This document shows positions 47,757-56,779 of a stretch of 64,000 bases of DNA, piece by piece. Under the pieces are notes generated by a model. That model did no database searches. It worked only from the letters and a program-made list of their open reading frames with translations, and had not been told where the DNA came from. The position numbers and the translations under genes are program-made. Origin of the DNA: Saccharothrix espanaensis DSM 44229 (GTDB lineage Bacteria > Actinomycetota > Actinomycetes > Mycobacteriales > Pseudonocardiaceae); NCBI RefSeq assembly GCF_000328705.1, contig NC_019673.1:4464001-4528000 (forward strand), written 5' to 3'. Numbering within the stretch: the stretch's first letter is position 1; each line of letters starts with the position of its first letter.

Positions 47757-50399
47757 TCAGCCCGCGCCGACGCAGACGAAACCGGCGGCGGCCGGGTTGT
47801 CGGCGGCCACGGCGAGTTGAGCCGAGGCGAGGGCGTTCGCGGGCGGTTCGCCGGCCGCCAGGCCGCGGTGCACGGCGGTCATCAGAGCTTTCGTGTCCGC
47901 GTCCGGCACCGGCACGGCGGCGGCGATCACCCGGGCCGCCCCGCGTTCGATGAACGTCGCGGCGAGGCCGAGCAGCTCGTCACCGGAGCACACCACGGAC
48001 CGGCCGACGTCGCACGCCGCCAGCACCACCGTGTCCGGCACCCGTTCGAGCTGTTGCACGTCATGCACGATCAGCTGCCCGTCGTGCAGTCGCAGCGCCG
48101 AGAACAGCGGGTTGTCCACGGCCAGCACGCCGTGTGTGGCGAGATGTGCGGTCCGGGCGCCGGCCAGCGCGGCCAGCACCGCGTCCACCGTGGCCGCGCC
48201 GTCCACCAGCGCGGTGACGCCGTGCACGGCCGCGACGCCCAGCGCCTCCTCGCGCGCGCCGGGCAGCCCCGGACCGGCGGCCACCACCACGCCGCCGGTG
48301 CCGGGCGTGCGGGTCGCCGCCCGGTGCCACAGCGCGGCCGACGGCGACACCGAGACCGGGCGGCCCGCGCAGGACGGCAGCACCGACCACGGCAGGCTGT
48401 GCAGGACGCCGGTCGGCACCACGACCAGCGGCCGGTCGCCGACGCCGACCGGGTCGAGCAGCAGGCGCTCCAGCCGGGCGGCGGTGTCGCGCAGCAGCCG
48501 GGCCGCGCGCGGCCCGGTGCGGCGCAGCGCGAACGGCACCCGGTCCAGCAGGTCGGCGACCTCCGCCGCCGAGCCCAGCGGGTGCGCGCGCAGCCGCCCG
48601 GCCACCAGCGACACCGCCAGCAGCCGGTCGTCGACCTGCACGTACTCCACCAGCGCCCGCTCACCCAGCGCCCGGCCCAGTTCGGCCGGCGACACCAGCC
48701 GGCCCGGGGTGGACTCGGCGCGCAGCAGCCGGCTGCGGTCGCGGACCTGCCGCTCCAGCGTGACCTGGCGGGCGACCAGCCGCGCGGTGGGCGTGCCCTC
48801 GGTGCGGGCCCGTTCCAGTTCGCCGGTGGTGGCCCGCAGGCGGGGCAGCAGCGCGGCGAGCCCGGGATCGGCGGGCGGGCGGACCGGGCGGTGCAGCAGC
48901 CGGCCGGCCCGGCCGCGTTCGGCCCACTGGAACACGGCGCCCGCCCCGCCGCCCGCCAGCGCCACCCGCAGGCCCAGCTCGACCAGGTCGGCGCGGTGCG
49001 CGGCGGAGTAGGCGCGCAGGTCGGACGCGCCGAGCGCGGCGTGGTGCTCGTCCAACACCCGCAGCCCGGCCCGTGCGGCGGAGGCCGCGCCGCGCCGGTC
49101 GCCGGAGCGCTCGCGCAGCAGCGCCTCGGCGTACCAGCCGCGGGCGCGCAACGCGGCCGGGCCGTGCCGGCGGGTGCGGGCCGCCTCGGTCAGGTGGCCG
49201 ACCGCGAGCGCCGGGCGGCCCCGCAGGTCGGCGAGCCGGGCGGCGTCCAGCCGGGCCTGCGCGGCGGCCGACGGGCGGCCGTTCGCGGCCAGCGTCACGA
49301 CCATCGCCTCCGCCTGCCGCACGGTCGTCCGGCCGCCGCCCGGTCCGGTGCCCAGTTCCGCGCCCAGTCCGGTGCCCAGTCCGGTGGCCAGTTCTGCGCC
49401 CAGTTCTGCGCCCAGTTCTGCCCGCAGCACGGCCGACCGGGCCAGCGCGGCCCACCCCGGCCGGTCCTGCCGGGTGAACGCGCGCAGCGCGCCCGAGCCG
49501 TGCCCGGCGGCCGTCGCCCAGTCCCGTTCCAGCAGCGCGGCCTGCGCCAGCAGCAACAGCATCTCCGGCACCCGCAGCCGGCGGTTCTCCCGGTGGAACG
49601 CCTCGGCGGCGCGCTCGGCGGCGACCCGCGCCTCGGCCACCAGCCCCACCGACAGCAGCAGCTCGGCCCGGTCCTGCAACACCGGGGCGGTCTGCCCGCC
49701 GTGCCGGCCGATCACGTCCTCGGCGCGGGCGAGGTGCGCCAGCGCCGCCGGCACGTCACCGCGCAGCCCGGCGACGAACCCGAGGTTCTCCGCGACGATC
49801 CCGACCACCAAGTGCCGGCCCAGCTCGCGGGCCAGCGCGCCGGCCTCGGCCAGGTCGCGCTCGGCGGCGTCGAAGTCGTGCCGCTCGGCCTGCAGGATGC
49901 CCCGGTTGAGCAGCACCCGTTGCAGCGCCAGCCGGTCGTCGCCGCGCCGCAGCACCGCCTCGGCCGCCTGGTAGTCGGCGAACGCCGCGTCCAGCCGGCC
50001 CGCGTGGTAGCGGATCACCGCCCGCTGGGCGCGCGCCTTGGCCCCGGCGTGTCCGGTGAGGACGGTCAGCGCCGCGTCGATCTCGCGCAGCGCGGAGCGC
50101 GTGTCACCCCGCTGCGCCAAGGCGAAGGCGAGCTTCATCCGGCTTTCCGCGGCGAGCTCGGGCCACCTCGGCGCGCCGTGCCGCACCGAGCTGCGCAGGT
50201 GCCGGATCGCCGAGCCGACCTCGCCGCACTGCTGCAGCGCGTGCCCCCACGCCTGTTCGGCCAGCGCGGACGCCTCGCCGTCACGTTCCCGCACGGCGCG
50301 CAGCAGCGCCTGCTCGGCGGCGGCCGCGGCCCGCGCCGGGTCCCGGTCGGCCAGCCCGACCGCGTCGTGCGCCTGCTGGAGGGCGGAGTCCGGCGGCAT
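47757..50399 (-). CDS. TPR-CHAT domain protease-like protein
   Basis: 880 residues. TPR-like helical repeats fill about 1-560, followed by a CHAT (caspase HetF associated with TPRs) domain at about 610-880. The catalytic dyad is visible: His756 in AHLATHGVL and Cys796 in VVLAACDVG. CHAT proteins are clan CD cysteine proteases, many used in regulated cleavage or defence. ATG 50397-50399 is chosen; the frame is open 22 codons upstream without a ribosome site. A six-unit 12-bp repeat lies in the middle. Divergent from the intracellular subtilase, 110 bp away, suggesting shared control and function. Confidence 0.92.
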   Translation of the reverse strand: MPPDSALQQAHDAVGLADRDPARAAAAAEQALLRAVRERDGEASALAEQAWGHALQQCGEVGSAIRHLRSSVRHGAPRWPELAAESRMKLAFALAQRGDTRSALREIDAALTVLTGHAGAKARAQRAVIRYHAGRLDAAFADYQAAEAVLRRGDDRLALQRVLLNRGILQAERHDFDAAERDLAEAGALARELGRHLVVGIVAENLGFVAGLRGDVPAALAHLARAEDVIGRHGGQTAPVLQDRAELLLSVGLVAEARVAAERAAEAFHRENRRLRVPEMLLLLAQAALLERDWATAAGHGSGALRAFTRQDRPGWAALARSAVLRAELGAELGAELATGLGTGLGAELGTGPGGGRTTVRQAEAMVVTLAANGRPSAAAQARLDAARLADLRGRPALAVGHLTEAARTRRHGPAALRARGWYAEALLRERSGDRRGAASAARAGLRVLDEHHAALGASDLRAYSAAHRADLVELGLRVALAGGGAGAVFQWAERGRAGRLLHRPVRPPADPGLAALLPRLRATTGELERARTEGTPTARLVARQVTLERQVRDRSRLLRAESTPGRLVSPAELGRALGERALVEYVQVDDRLLAVSLVAGRLRAHPLGSAAEVADLLDRVPFALRRTGPRAARLLRDTAARLERLLLDPVGVGDRPLVVVPTGVLHSLPWSVLPSCAGRPVSVSPSAALWHRAATRTPGTGGVVVAAGPGLPGAREEALGVAAVHGVTALVDGAATVDAVLAALAGARTAHLATHGVLAVDNPLFSALRLHDGQLIVHDVQQLERVPDTVVLAACDVGRSVVCSGDELLGLAATFIERGAARVIAAAVPVPDADTKALMTAVHRGLAAGEPPANALASAQLAVAADNPAAAGFVCVGAG
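49351..49422 (-). repeat. six 12-bp tandem units in the TPR-CHAT gene
   Basis: cccagttctgcg/cccagtccggtg units (plus-strand view) encode tetrapeptides LGAE/LGTG/LATG in a loop between TPR helices. In frame. Confidence 0.9.
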
Positions 50400-50509
50400 C
50401 CGCCAAGACTGCCCCGCGCGAATCCCGGCCGCCAACGCATTTCGGCGAGACCATGCGGCATCCACACCACGTGGACCCCGGAACAGACGCCGAACCCGAG
50501 AGGACAGCC

Positions 50510-51670
50510 ATGGACGACCTGCGGCCCGACATCCCGCTCGCCACGGTGCCCGACGAGCTGATCGTCGACCTGCGCGAGATCGACCTCGTGGAGGCCGCCC
50601 TCACCGCGCTGCACCTCGACTCGCTGCGGGTGGCCGAGTTGGCGGTGTTCGACCTCGCCCGGCTGCGGCTGTGGCACCGGTCCCAGCAGGCCGGCGGCGA
50701 GCCGGTACCGGTGACCGACGTCGACCCGCTGCTGGCGGAGCTGCGCCGGCTGTTCGCGGCGGAGTGCGGCGGCTGGAACCCCGTGCTGGGCAAGAACCGG
50801 TTCGTCAGCAGCCAGTTCGGCGCCTACCCGCAGACCCAGTCGATGGCAGGGGAGTTCGAGCCGGAGCCCGCCGACCGGCCGGACCCGGTGCCCGAGGCGC
50901 GACCGGACGGCGGCGCGGGCGTGCGGGTGGGCGTGCTCGACACCCGGCTCTACCGCCACCCCGACCTGGCCGGGCACTACGAGACCCCGGACGCCGGGAC
51001 CGGCTTCGACCAGCACGACGCCGACCCGATCCCGTGGGAGGACGGGCACGCCGCGTTCGTCACCGGTCTGATCGCCGCCCACGCGCCCAAGGCCGAGATC
51101 GTCGTGCGGGACGTGCTGGACTCCGACGGCCGGGCCACCGCGTGGGACACCGTGGCGGCGATGGCCCGGTTCCGCAAGGACGGCATCCACATCCTCAACC
51201 TCGCGCTGGGCTGCCGCGCGCACCACGGCCCGCCGCTGGTGGTGCAGCGGGCGATCGAGCGGCTCACCCCGGACATGCTGATCGTGGCGGCGGCCGGCAA
51301 CCACGGGCAGGTCGACGGCCTCTGGCACGACATCACCCGGCGCTCGGCGACGTGGCCGGCGGCGTTGCCGGGCGTGGTCGCCGTCGGCGGTCGCACGGCC
51401 GACGACGCGCTCGCGCCGTACAGCCCGCTACTGCCGTGGGTGACGTGCACGGCACCGGGCAACGCGGTCAGCACCTACCTGGACGGGCGGGTGCGGCGGC
51501 GGCACGACTTGGCGGACTTCCACGGCTACGCGAGCTGGAAGGGCACCTCGATCGCCACCTCCGTGGTGAGCGGGATGGTCGCGGCCCGGACCAGGCCCGG
51601 CGAGGTGTCCGCGGCGCAGGCGTTGGCCGCGCTGCTCGCGGAGGCAACGGTGGTCCGCCCGGCCGGCTGA
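50510..51670 (+). CDS. intracellular S8 (subtilisin-like) peptidase
   Basis: 386 residues without signal peptide. The first about 135 residues are a helical extension (VDLREIDLVEAALTALHLDS). Then the subtilase domain with a complete triad: Asp144 in VGVLDTRLYRHPD, His180 in DGHAAFVTGLIAAHAP and Ser347 in GTSIATSVVSG, plus oxyanion Asn in AAAGNHGQ. ATG 50510 has gagaggacagcc in front. Divergent CHAT/subtilase pairs like this have been seen in actinobacteria, and I infer one regulated proteolytic system in which one protease may activate the other. Confidence 0.92.
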   Translation: MDDLRPDIPLATVPDELIVDLREIDLVEAALTALHLDSLRVAELAVFDLARLRLWHRSQQAGGEPVPVTDVDPLLAELRRLFAAECGGWNPVLGKNRFVSSQFGAYPQTQSMAGEFEPEPADRPDPVPEARPDGGAGVRVGVLDTRLYRHPDLAGHYETPDAGTGFDQHDADPIPWEDGHAAFVTGLIAAHAPKAEIVVRDVLDSDGRATAWDTVAAMARFRKDGIHILNLALGCRAHHGPPLVVQRAIERLTPDMLIVAAAGNHGQVDGLWHDITRRSATWPAALPGVVAVGGRTADDALAPYSPLLPWVTCTAPGNAVSTYLDGRVRRRHDLADFHGYASWKGTSIATSVVSGMVAARTRPGEVSAAQALAALLAEATVVRPAG

Positions 51671-51693
51671 GGTCGTTCTGCTAGACCAGTGGT

Positions 51694-52116
51694 GTGGATG
51701 CACGGGTGTGGCGGGCGGTGGCGGGCGGGTGCACGGTGGCGGCGCTGGTGGTGCCGTGGGCGTCGGTGGGGCAGGTGCCCATTCGGTTGGTGCACCTGCC
51801 GTGGTGGCCGGTCTACGTCGGCCTGGCGGTCGTTATGCACGTGGTCGTGGTGCGGTGGCCGAGGGCGGTGGCAGGCGGCCTCGTCGCCTGCGCCGCCTCG
51901 GCGTCGGCCGCGCTGGTCGTGTTGTCCGGCCACCCGCACGCGCGCCCGCTGCCCGAGGGCTCGGTGAGTTCGCTGCTGTTCAGCCGGCCGGGGGTCGGGT
52001 GGATGTTCGCCGTGGCGGCGGCGATCGTCACCGCCTGGTCACTGCTGCGCTCCGCGCGCCACCCGCGCGGAGTGGACCCGCAAGCGCCGTCGGAGGACGT
52101 GGACTTCCCGGTCTGA
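51694..52116 (+). CDS. small membrane protein of unknown function
   Basis: 140 residues with about four hydrophobic helices (e.g. YVGLAVVMHVVVVRW and FAVAAAIVTAWSLL) and a short polar C-terminus. No domain recognised. GTG 51694; TAGACC lies 6 nt upstream, so the message may be leaderless. It follows the subtilase by 23 bp in the same direction and might be its membrane partner, but this is speculation. Confidence 0.6.
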   Translation: MDARVWRAVAGGCTVAALVVPWASVGQVPIRLVHLPWWPVYVGLAVVMHVVVVRWPRAVAGGLVACAASASAALVVLSGHPHARPLPEGSVSSLLFSRPGVGWMFAVAAAIVTAWSLLRSARHPRGVDPQAPSEDVDFPV

Positions 52117-52184
52117 CCCGACGTGCCCGGGACGGGTGGAGGTGCCTGCCCATGGAAACGCCTGGAGGTGCTTCTACCCGCAAC

Positions 52185-52190
52185 TACAGT
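52185..52190 (+). promoter_or_regulatory. -10 element TACAGT upstream of the pirin gene
   Basis: TACAGT would start transcription near 52197, giving either a near-leaderless GTG 52203 or a 27-nt leader for ATG 52224. Confidence 0.45.
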
Positions 52191-52223
52191 GGGTGGGGTG
52201 ACGTGCCGAGCGGGGACGACCCG

Positions 52224-53204
52224 ATGAGCAACACCGAGACCGACCCCGCCGAGGTGGTGTGCGCCGCCACGGCCGGTGCCGCGGCGCGGGTCGAGGTCCT
52301 CGAACCCCGGGACGTGCCGCTGGGCGGCCCGCGTGCGATGACCGTCCGCCGCACGCTGCCGCAGCGCGGCCGGTCCATGGTCGGCGCCTGGTGCTTCGCC
52401 GACCACTACGGCCCCGACGACGTGTCGGCGACCGGTGGGATGGACGTCGCGCCGCACCCGCACACCGGCTTGCAGACGGTGAGCTGGCTGTTCAGCGGCG
52501 AGATCGAGCACCGCGACAGCCTGGGCGTGCACGCGGTCGTGCGGCCGGGCGAGCTGAACCTGATGACCGGCGGGCACGGGATCTGCCACTCCGAGGTGTC
52601 GCTGCCCGGGACGACCGTGCTGCACGGCGTGCAGCTGTGGGTCGCCCTGCCCGACGCCCACCGCGACGCGCCCCGCGACTTCCAGCACCACCGCCCCGAG
52701 CCGATCGCCCTGCCCGGCGCGACCGTCCGGGTGTTCCTCGGAACGCTGGCCGGCCACACCTCGCCCGTGCGCACGTTCACGCCGTTGCTCGGCGCGGAAC
52801 TGGTCCTGGAGCCGGGGGTGGGCGTCGAACTGGCGGTCGACCCGCGCCACGAGCACGGCGTGCTGGTCGACCAGGGCGAGGTCGAGCTGTCGGGCGTCCG
52901 GGTGCGCCGCGCCGAACTCGGTTGCACCGCCCCGGGCGCCGGGACGCTGACCCTGGCGAACCCCGGCCCGCAACCGGCCCGCGCGATGTTGCTGGGCGGT
53001 GAGCCGTTCGGCGAGGAGATCGTGATGTGGTGGAACTTCGTCGCCCGCGACCACGACGAGATCGCCCACCACCGCGCGGAGTGGCAGGCCGGCACCGAGC
53101 GCTTCGGCCAGGTCACCGGCTACCCTGGCGCCCGTCTCCCGGCCCCGCCCCTGCCGACCGGTCGGCTGCGTCCCCGGAGCAACCCGCCGCTGCCCCCACG
53201 CTGA
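52224..53204 (+). CDS. pirin-family protein
   Basis: 326 residues, bicupin pirin fold. Metal-site motifs in the N-terminal cupin: DVAPHPHTGLQTVSWLFSGE, then GIEHRDS-type segment EIEHRDSLGVH, and NLMTGGHGICHSE. C-terminal cupin ends in MLLGGEPFGEEIVMWWNFV. Pirins are iron-binding proteins linked to quercetin oxidation or redox sensing; the exact role varies. ATG 52224 with a cgggga-like ribosome site is chosen; GTG 52203 is a near-leaderless alternative. Single-gene unit. Confidence 0.93.
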   Translation: MSNTETDPAEVVCAATAGAAARVEVLEPRDVPLGGPRAMTVRRTLPQRGRSMVGAWCFADHYGPDDVSATGGMDVAPHPHTGLQTVSWLFSGEIEHRDSLGVHAVVRPGELNLMTGGHGICHSEVSLPGTTVLHGVQLWVALPDAHRDAPRDFQHHRPEPIALPGATVRVFLGTLAGHTSPVRTFTPLLGAELVLEPGVGVELAVDPRHEHGVLVDQGEVELSGVRVRRAELGCTAPGAGTLTLANPGPQPARAMLLGGEPFGEEIVMWWNFVARDHDEIAHHRAEWQAGTERFGQVTGYPGARLPAPPLPTGRLRPRSNPPLPPR

Positions 53205-53246
53205 CGGCCGGTGCCGCGCCGGCCGCCGGGGGATCGGCGACCGCCG

Positions 53247-54851
53247 CTACCCGGCGGCGGGGCCGAACGCGGTCAGGAACCGGTCGCGGAAGGACTCCAT
53301 CGGCCACGTCGGGGCGTGCGGGCCGGGTCGGAGGCCGGCGTCCCACCGCCAGTCGGCGATCCGGTCGAGGACCGCCGGGTCCTTCGCCACGACGCCGATC
53401 GGCACGTCCCGGCCCGCGCCGCCGCCGGTCACCACCTGGGCCGGCTGGTGGTCACCGAGGAACACCACCACGAGATCGTCGTCGCGGTGGTTCTCCACGT
53501 ACGACACGAGGGTGCCCAGCGAGTACTCGACCGACCGGCGGTAGTCGGCGCGCACGTCCGCCGGGTCGCGGGTGAAGATCGACTCCGGCGCTCCGGTGCC
53601 CGAGGGCATCGAGCCGTACACCGAGCCGTCGCCCAGGTCCGCCCAGTCGACCGGCGAGGGCACCGGCGTCCACGGGGCGTGGCTGCCGACCAGGGCGATG
53701 GTGGCCATCACCGGGTCCGGCGACCCGCCCTCGGCGCGGTCGAACGCGGCGAGGGTGAACTGGTCGGGCGTGGTGGCGTAGCCGAACCTCGGGCCCCGGT
53801 AGCCGAGGTCGCCGGCCGCCATGATCCGCCGGTAGCCGAAGAACTCGCCTTCCGGCCACGCCTGCGTGATCCCCGGCAGCACTCCGACGGTCCGCCAACC
53901 GGCCCGCCCGAACGCCGCGTTGAGCGTCACCCGGTCGCTGCCCACCAGGTTCCGGTACCGCTGCTGGTTGTCGATCCGCAGCCCGGACAACAGGGTCGCC
54001 TGCGCCAGCCAACTGCCGCCGCCCGCCGTGGGCGAGGTCAGGAAACCGCTGCGCGCGGAGAACCCGGCCGCCGCCAACCGGCGCGTGCCGGCGTCGAGCA
54101 CGCCGGCCACCGACAGCTCCGGATCCTCGACGGCCGAGCGCCCGTAGCTCTCCACGAACACCACCACGACCTCCTTGCCCCGCAACGCGGTCAGCAGCCG
54201 GTCGCCCGGCACGTCCCGGAACGCGTCCAGCGCGGACTCGGCGGCGAACGCCTCCTGGTCGCCCAACCCGTCACGCACCTGCCGCGCGTGGTCGTAGACG
54301 AACTCGGCGGCACTGGTCGAGGTGAGCGGGACGCCCGTCCCGGCCAGCGTGATCCACACCGCGGCCGACACCAGCACGACCCGGGTGGTGACCGCCCGCC
54401 GCCGGTCGGCGAGCCGGGCCAGCCGCACCACCGAGCACGCCACCAGCGTGATCAGCCCGAGCGCCACCAGCACCGCCCCGACCACCACGCCGACCGCGCC
54501 CGCCGGGCCGCCGGTCACCGCCACGAAGTCCACCGCCGGCCCGAGCAGCGGCCAGTCCAGCACCAGGTCGAACGGCCGGTACAGCACCACGTCGAACCCG
54601 ATGTCGAGGACCTTCACCACGGCCAGCAGTCCCAGGAACACCCCACCGGCCCACGCCGCGACCCACCGCCACCGCACCGGCAGCACGAGCACCAGCAGCA
54701 CGCCCAGCAGCGCCTCGACCGGGACCCGCAGGAACGCCGACCAGGTGAACCTCTCCAGGTCCGCCGGCGCGAGCAGGACGACCGCCACCAGCAGCACGGC
54801 GCACCCGGTGGCCGTCCACCACCCGACCCGCCGCCACGTGCCACCCGTCAT
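53247..54851 (-). CDS. LtaS-type membrane sulfatase/phosphoglycerol transferase
   Basis: 534 residues. Five membrane helices in the first about 180, then an extracytoplasmic sulfatase-fold domain with VVVFVESYGRSAVEDP. The nucleophile region SPTAGGGSWLAQATLL has Thr in the LtaS position, followed by LVGSHAPWTPVP and VVFLGDHQPAQVV carrying metal ligands. LtaS-like enzymes transfer phosphoglycerol or related groups to cell-wall or lipid glycans. ATG 54849-54851 with GAGGACGGGCG upstream in sense. Neighbours do not fix the substrate; modification of a glycan from the 41968-45610 genes is possible. Confidence 0.9.
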   Translation of the reverse strand: MTGGTWRRVGWWTATGCAVLLVAVVLLAPADLERFTWSAFLRVPVEALLGVLLVLVLPVRWRWVAAWAGGVFLGLLAVVKVLDIGFDVVLYRPFDLVLDWPLLGPAVDFVAVTGGPAGAVGVVVGAVLVALGLITLVACSVVRLARLADRRRAVTTRVVLVSAAVWITLAGTGVPLTSTSAAEFVYDHARQVRDGLGDQEAFAAESALDAFRDVPGDRLLTALRGKEVVVVFVESYGRSAVEDPELSVAGVLDAGTRRLAAAGFSARSGFLTSPTAGGGSWLAQATLLSGLRIDNQQRYRNLVGSDRVTLNAAFGRAGWRTVGVLPGITQAWPEGEFFGYRRIMAAGDLGYRGPRFGYATTPDQFTLAAFDRAEGGSPDPVMATIALVGSHAPWTPVPSPVDWADLGDGSVYGSMPSGTGAPESIFTRDPADVRADYRRSVEYSLGTLVSYVENHRDDDLVVVFLGDHQPAQVVTGGGAGRDVPIGVVAKDPAVLDRIADWRWDAGLRPGPHAPTWPMESFRDRFLTAFGPAAG

Positions 54852-54916
54852 CGCCCGTCCTCCAGTGTCGCCACGACAGGCAAACGCGTGGACGGCCCGT
54901 CCGGTTCAGGGGTCGG

Positions 54917-54922
54917 TACGGT
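54917..54922 (+). promoter_or_regulatory. -10 element TACGGT of the leaderless RibD-C gene
   Basis: TACGGT ends 6 nt before GTG 54929, and no ribosome site is present. The identical hexamer sits before the creatininase gene at 57750, suggesting co-regulation of the two pathway genes. Confidence 0.6.
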
Positions 54923-54928
54923 GAACCG

Positions 54929-55612
54929 GTGATTCGACCGCACGTGCTGCTCAGCGTCGCCGTGAGCGTCGACGGCTACATAGACGACCGGGGCGCGGAG
55001 CGCTTCCCGCTGTCCAACGCCGAGGACTTCGACCACGTGGACCGCCTGCGCGCCGAGTCCGACGCGATCCTGGTCGGCGCGGAGACGATCCGCCGCGACA
55101 ACCCGCGCCTGCTGGTCAACGACCCCGGCCGGCGTGCCGCGCGGGTCGCGGCCGGCCGGCCGGAGTACCCGTTGAAGGTCACCGTCACGCGGTCCGGGGA
55201 CCTCGCGCCGGACCTGAACTTCTGGCACCACGGCGGCGAGAAGCGGGTCTACACCACCGATTCCGGCTTCCCGGTCGCGTCGGTGGCGCTGGCCGGCCTC
55301 GCGTCGGTCGCCGCGCTCGGCCCGGCGGTCGACTTCGCCGCCCTGCTCGACGACCTGGGCGCGCTCGGGATCGGGCGGCTGATGGTGGAGGGCGGCGGGC
55401 ACGTGCACACCGCGTTCCTCGCCGCCGGCCTGGCCGACGAGATCCGGATGGCGGTCGCGCCGATGCTGATCGGCCAGGCCGCCGCGCCGAGGTTCGTGCG
55501 CCCGGCGGCGTTCCCCGGCGGCCCGGCCCGGCGGTTCCACCTCGACGGCGTCGAGGTCCTGGGCGACGTCGCGGTGCTGCGCTACTTCCCGAAGCGGTCC
55601 GGCGCGAGCTGA
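54929..55612 (+). CDS. RibD C-terminal-type reductase (ArfC-like)
   Basis: 227 residues, dihydrofolate-reductase-like fold of the RibD-C family. Opening LLSVAVSVDGYIDDRG, GAETIRRDNPRLL for NADPH binding, and the signature MVEGGGHVHTAF are all good. Stand-alone members in archaea and fungi reduce 2,5-diamino-6-ribosylaminopyrimidinone phosphate to the ribityl form. Here it sits near an unusual GTP cyclohydrolase II and a creatininase-family hydrolase, so I infer the same reduction in the orphan pterin-like pathway. Leaderless GTG 54929. 3' end overlaps the convergent DoxX gene by 31 bp. Confidence 0.9.
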   Translation: MIRPHVLLSVAVSVDGYIDDRGAERFPLSNAEDFDHVDRLRAESDAILVGAETIRRDNPRLLVNDPGRRAARVAAGRPEYPLKVTVTRSGDLAPDLNFWHHGGEKRVYTTDSGFPVASVALAGLASVAALGPAVDFAALLDDLGALGIGRLMVEGGGHVHTAFLAAGLADEIRMAVAPMLIGQAAAPRFVRPAAFPGGPARRFHLDGVEVLGDVAVLRYFPKRSGAS

Positions 55613-56001
55613 GCGAGCAGGGCGCGGATCGTGTCGCGGCGGAGGAACGCGATCACCGCCGCGGCGGCCAGCAGGATCAGCGGCAGCGTGGCGTCGCCCT
55701 TGGCGAGCAGGAACAACTCGGTGCCGACCGCGCCCGCCATCACCCCGACCAGGCCGAGTGCGGCGAGCCCGCACAGCCGGGGCACCAGCAGCCCCAGCGC
55801 GCCCGCGATCTCCAACGTCCCGGTGAGGTAGCGCAGCCACTGCCCGAACCCGATCTCCTCGAACTTCTGCACGAAGTCGTCACCGAACAGCAGGTACCCG
55901 CTGTAGACGAAGTAGGCGGCGAGCGCTACCTGCGCCACCCACAACGCGATGTCGCCGACGCGCGCGGTCGTGGACCGGGCGGGCGCGGTCTGCTCAGACA
56001 T
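55582..56001 (-). CDS. DoxX-family membrane protein
   Basis: 139 residues, four membrane helices in the DoxX pattern (ALAAYFVYSGYLLFG, LTGTLEIAGALGLLVP, LVGVMAGAVGTEL). DoxX-like proteins are linked to quinone or thiosulfate redox and oxidative-stress complexes; the role here is unknown. ATG 55999-56001 lies 8 bp inside the end of the CDP-alcohol phosphotransferase gene, so both are made from one message. Membership in the pterin-like locus is by position only. Confidence 0.88.
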   Translation of the reverse strand: MSEQTAPARSTTARVGDIALWVAQVALAAYFVYSGYLLFGDDFVQKFEEIGFGQWLRYLTGTLEIAGALGLLVPRLCGLAALGLVGVMAGAVGTELFLLAKGDATLPLILLAAAAVIAFLRRDTIRALLAQLAPDRFGK

Positions 56002-56743
56002 GGGAGTACTCCTTCACCACAACGGCCTCAGCGGCCACTCGATCCCTGGTCCGCCAGAGCCCGGCCACGTCCCGGCCGAACGACCACCCCAGCGCGGCCA
56101 GCGCGAGCTCCACCAGGACGGTCGCGAACGGCACCGCGCCGGACGCGGCGACGACCAGCAGCACCCCCTGCACAGCCGCGACGGCCTTGCGCGCAAAGCT
56201 CGGCGGCAGCTCCCCGCGCAACCACGGCGCCACCCACGACACCGCGACGAACACGTACCGCATCAACCCGATCGCCAGCACCCACAGCCCGGACGACAGC
56301 GCCACGTGGACGCTGAGCACGAGGATCAGGAACGCGTCGACCTCCATGTCGAACCGCGCCCCCATCGGCGAGGCGGTGCCGGTGCGGCGGGCCACCCGAC
56401 CGTCCACGAAGTCCAGCGACAGCGCCACGGCGGCGAACACCACCAGCAGCCCGACCGGGACGTCCTCGCCCATCCGATCGGCCACCAGCGCGGCCACCGC
56501 GCCCACCAGGACGCCGCGGGCGAGCGTGACCCGGTCGGCCGGGCCGGGGGAGCGCACCCCGGCGCGCACCATCGCCGCGGCCAGCAGGACCCAGGTCGCC
56601 AGGCCGTAGGCGGTGCCCGCCAGCCAGCCCGGCGGTCCGAGCCCGACGGTGCCGCCGAGCACGCCCAGCAGCAGGACCTGCGCGCCCGCCCAGACGGCGT
56701 GTTCCGGCACGGCCGGCGCGGCGGTGTGCTGAAGTGTGATCAT
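55994..56743 (-). CDS. CDP-alcohol phosphatidyltransferase
   Basis: 249 residues, about six to eight helices. The complete CDP-OH-P signature DG(x2)AR(x8)G(x3)D(x3)D is present: DFVDGRVARRTG through MGARFDMEVD. The enzyme joins a CDP-activated alcohol to a hydroxyl acceptor at the membrane. In this locus it might attach the product, or a polyol derived from it, to a lipid or phosphodiester. ATG 56741-56743. Divergent from the dehydrogenase with a 36-bp gap, so the promoters overlap. Confidence 0.93.
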   Translation of the reverse strand: MITLQHTAAPAVPEHAVWAGAQVLLLGVLGGTVGLGPPGWLAGTAYGLATWVLLAAAMVRAGVRSPGPADRVTLARGVLVGAVAALVADRMGEDVPVGLLVVFAAVALSLDFVDGRVARRTGTASPMGARFDMEVDAFLILVLSVHVALSSGLWVLAIGLMRYVFVAVSWVAPWLRGELPPSFARKAVAAVQGVLLVVAASGAVPFATVLVELALAALGWSFGRDVAGLWRTRDRVAAEAVVVKEYSHV

Positions 56744-56779
56744 CGGTGCCCCTCATGACCCGTTTTCGGAGGTTGCCGG

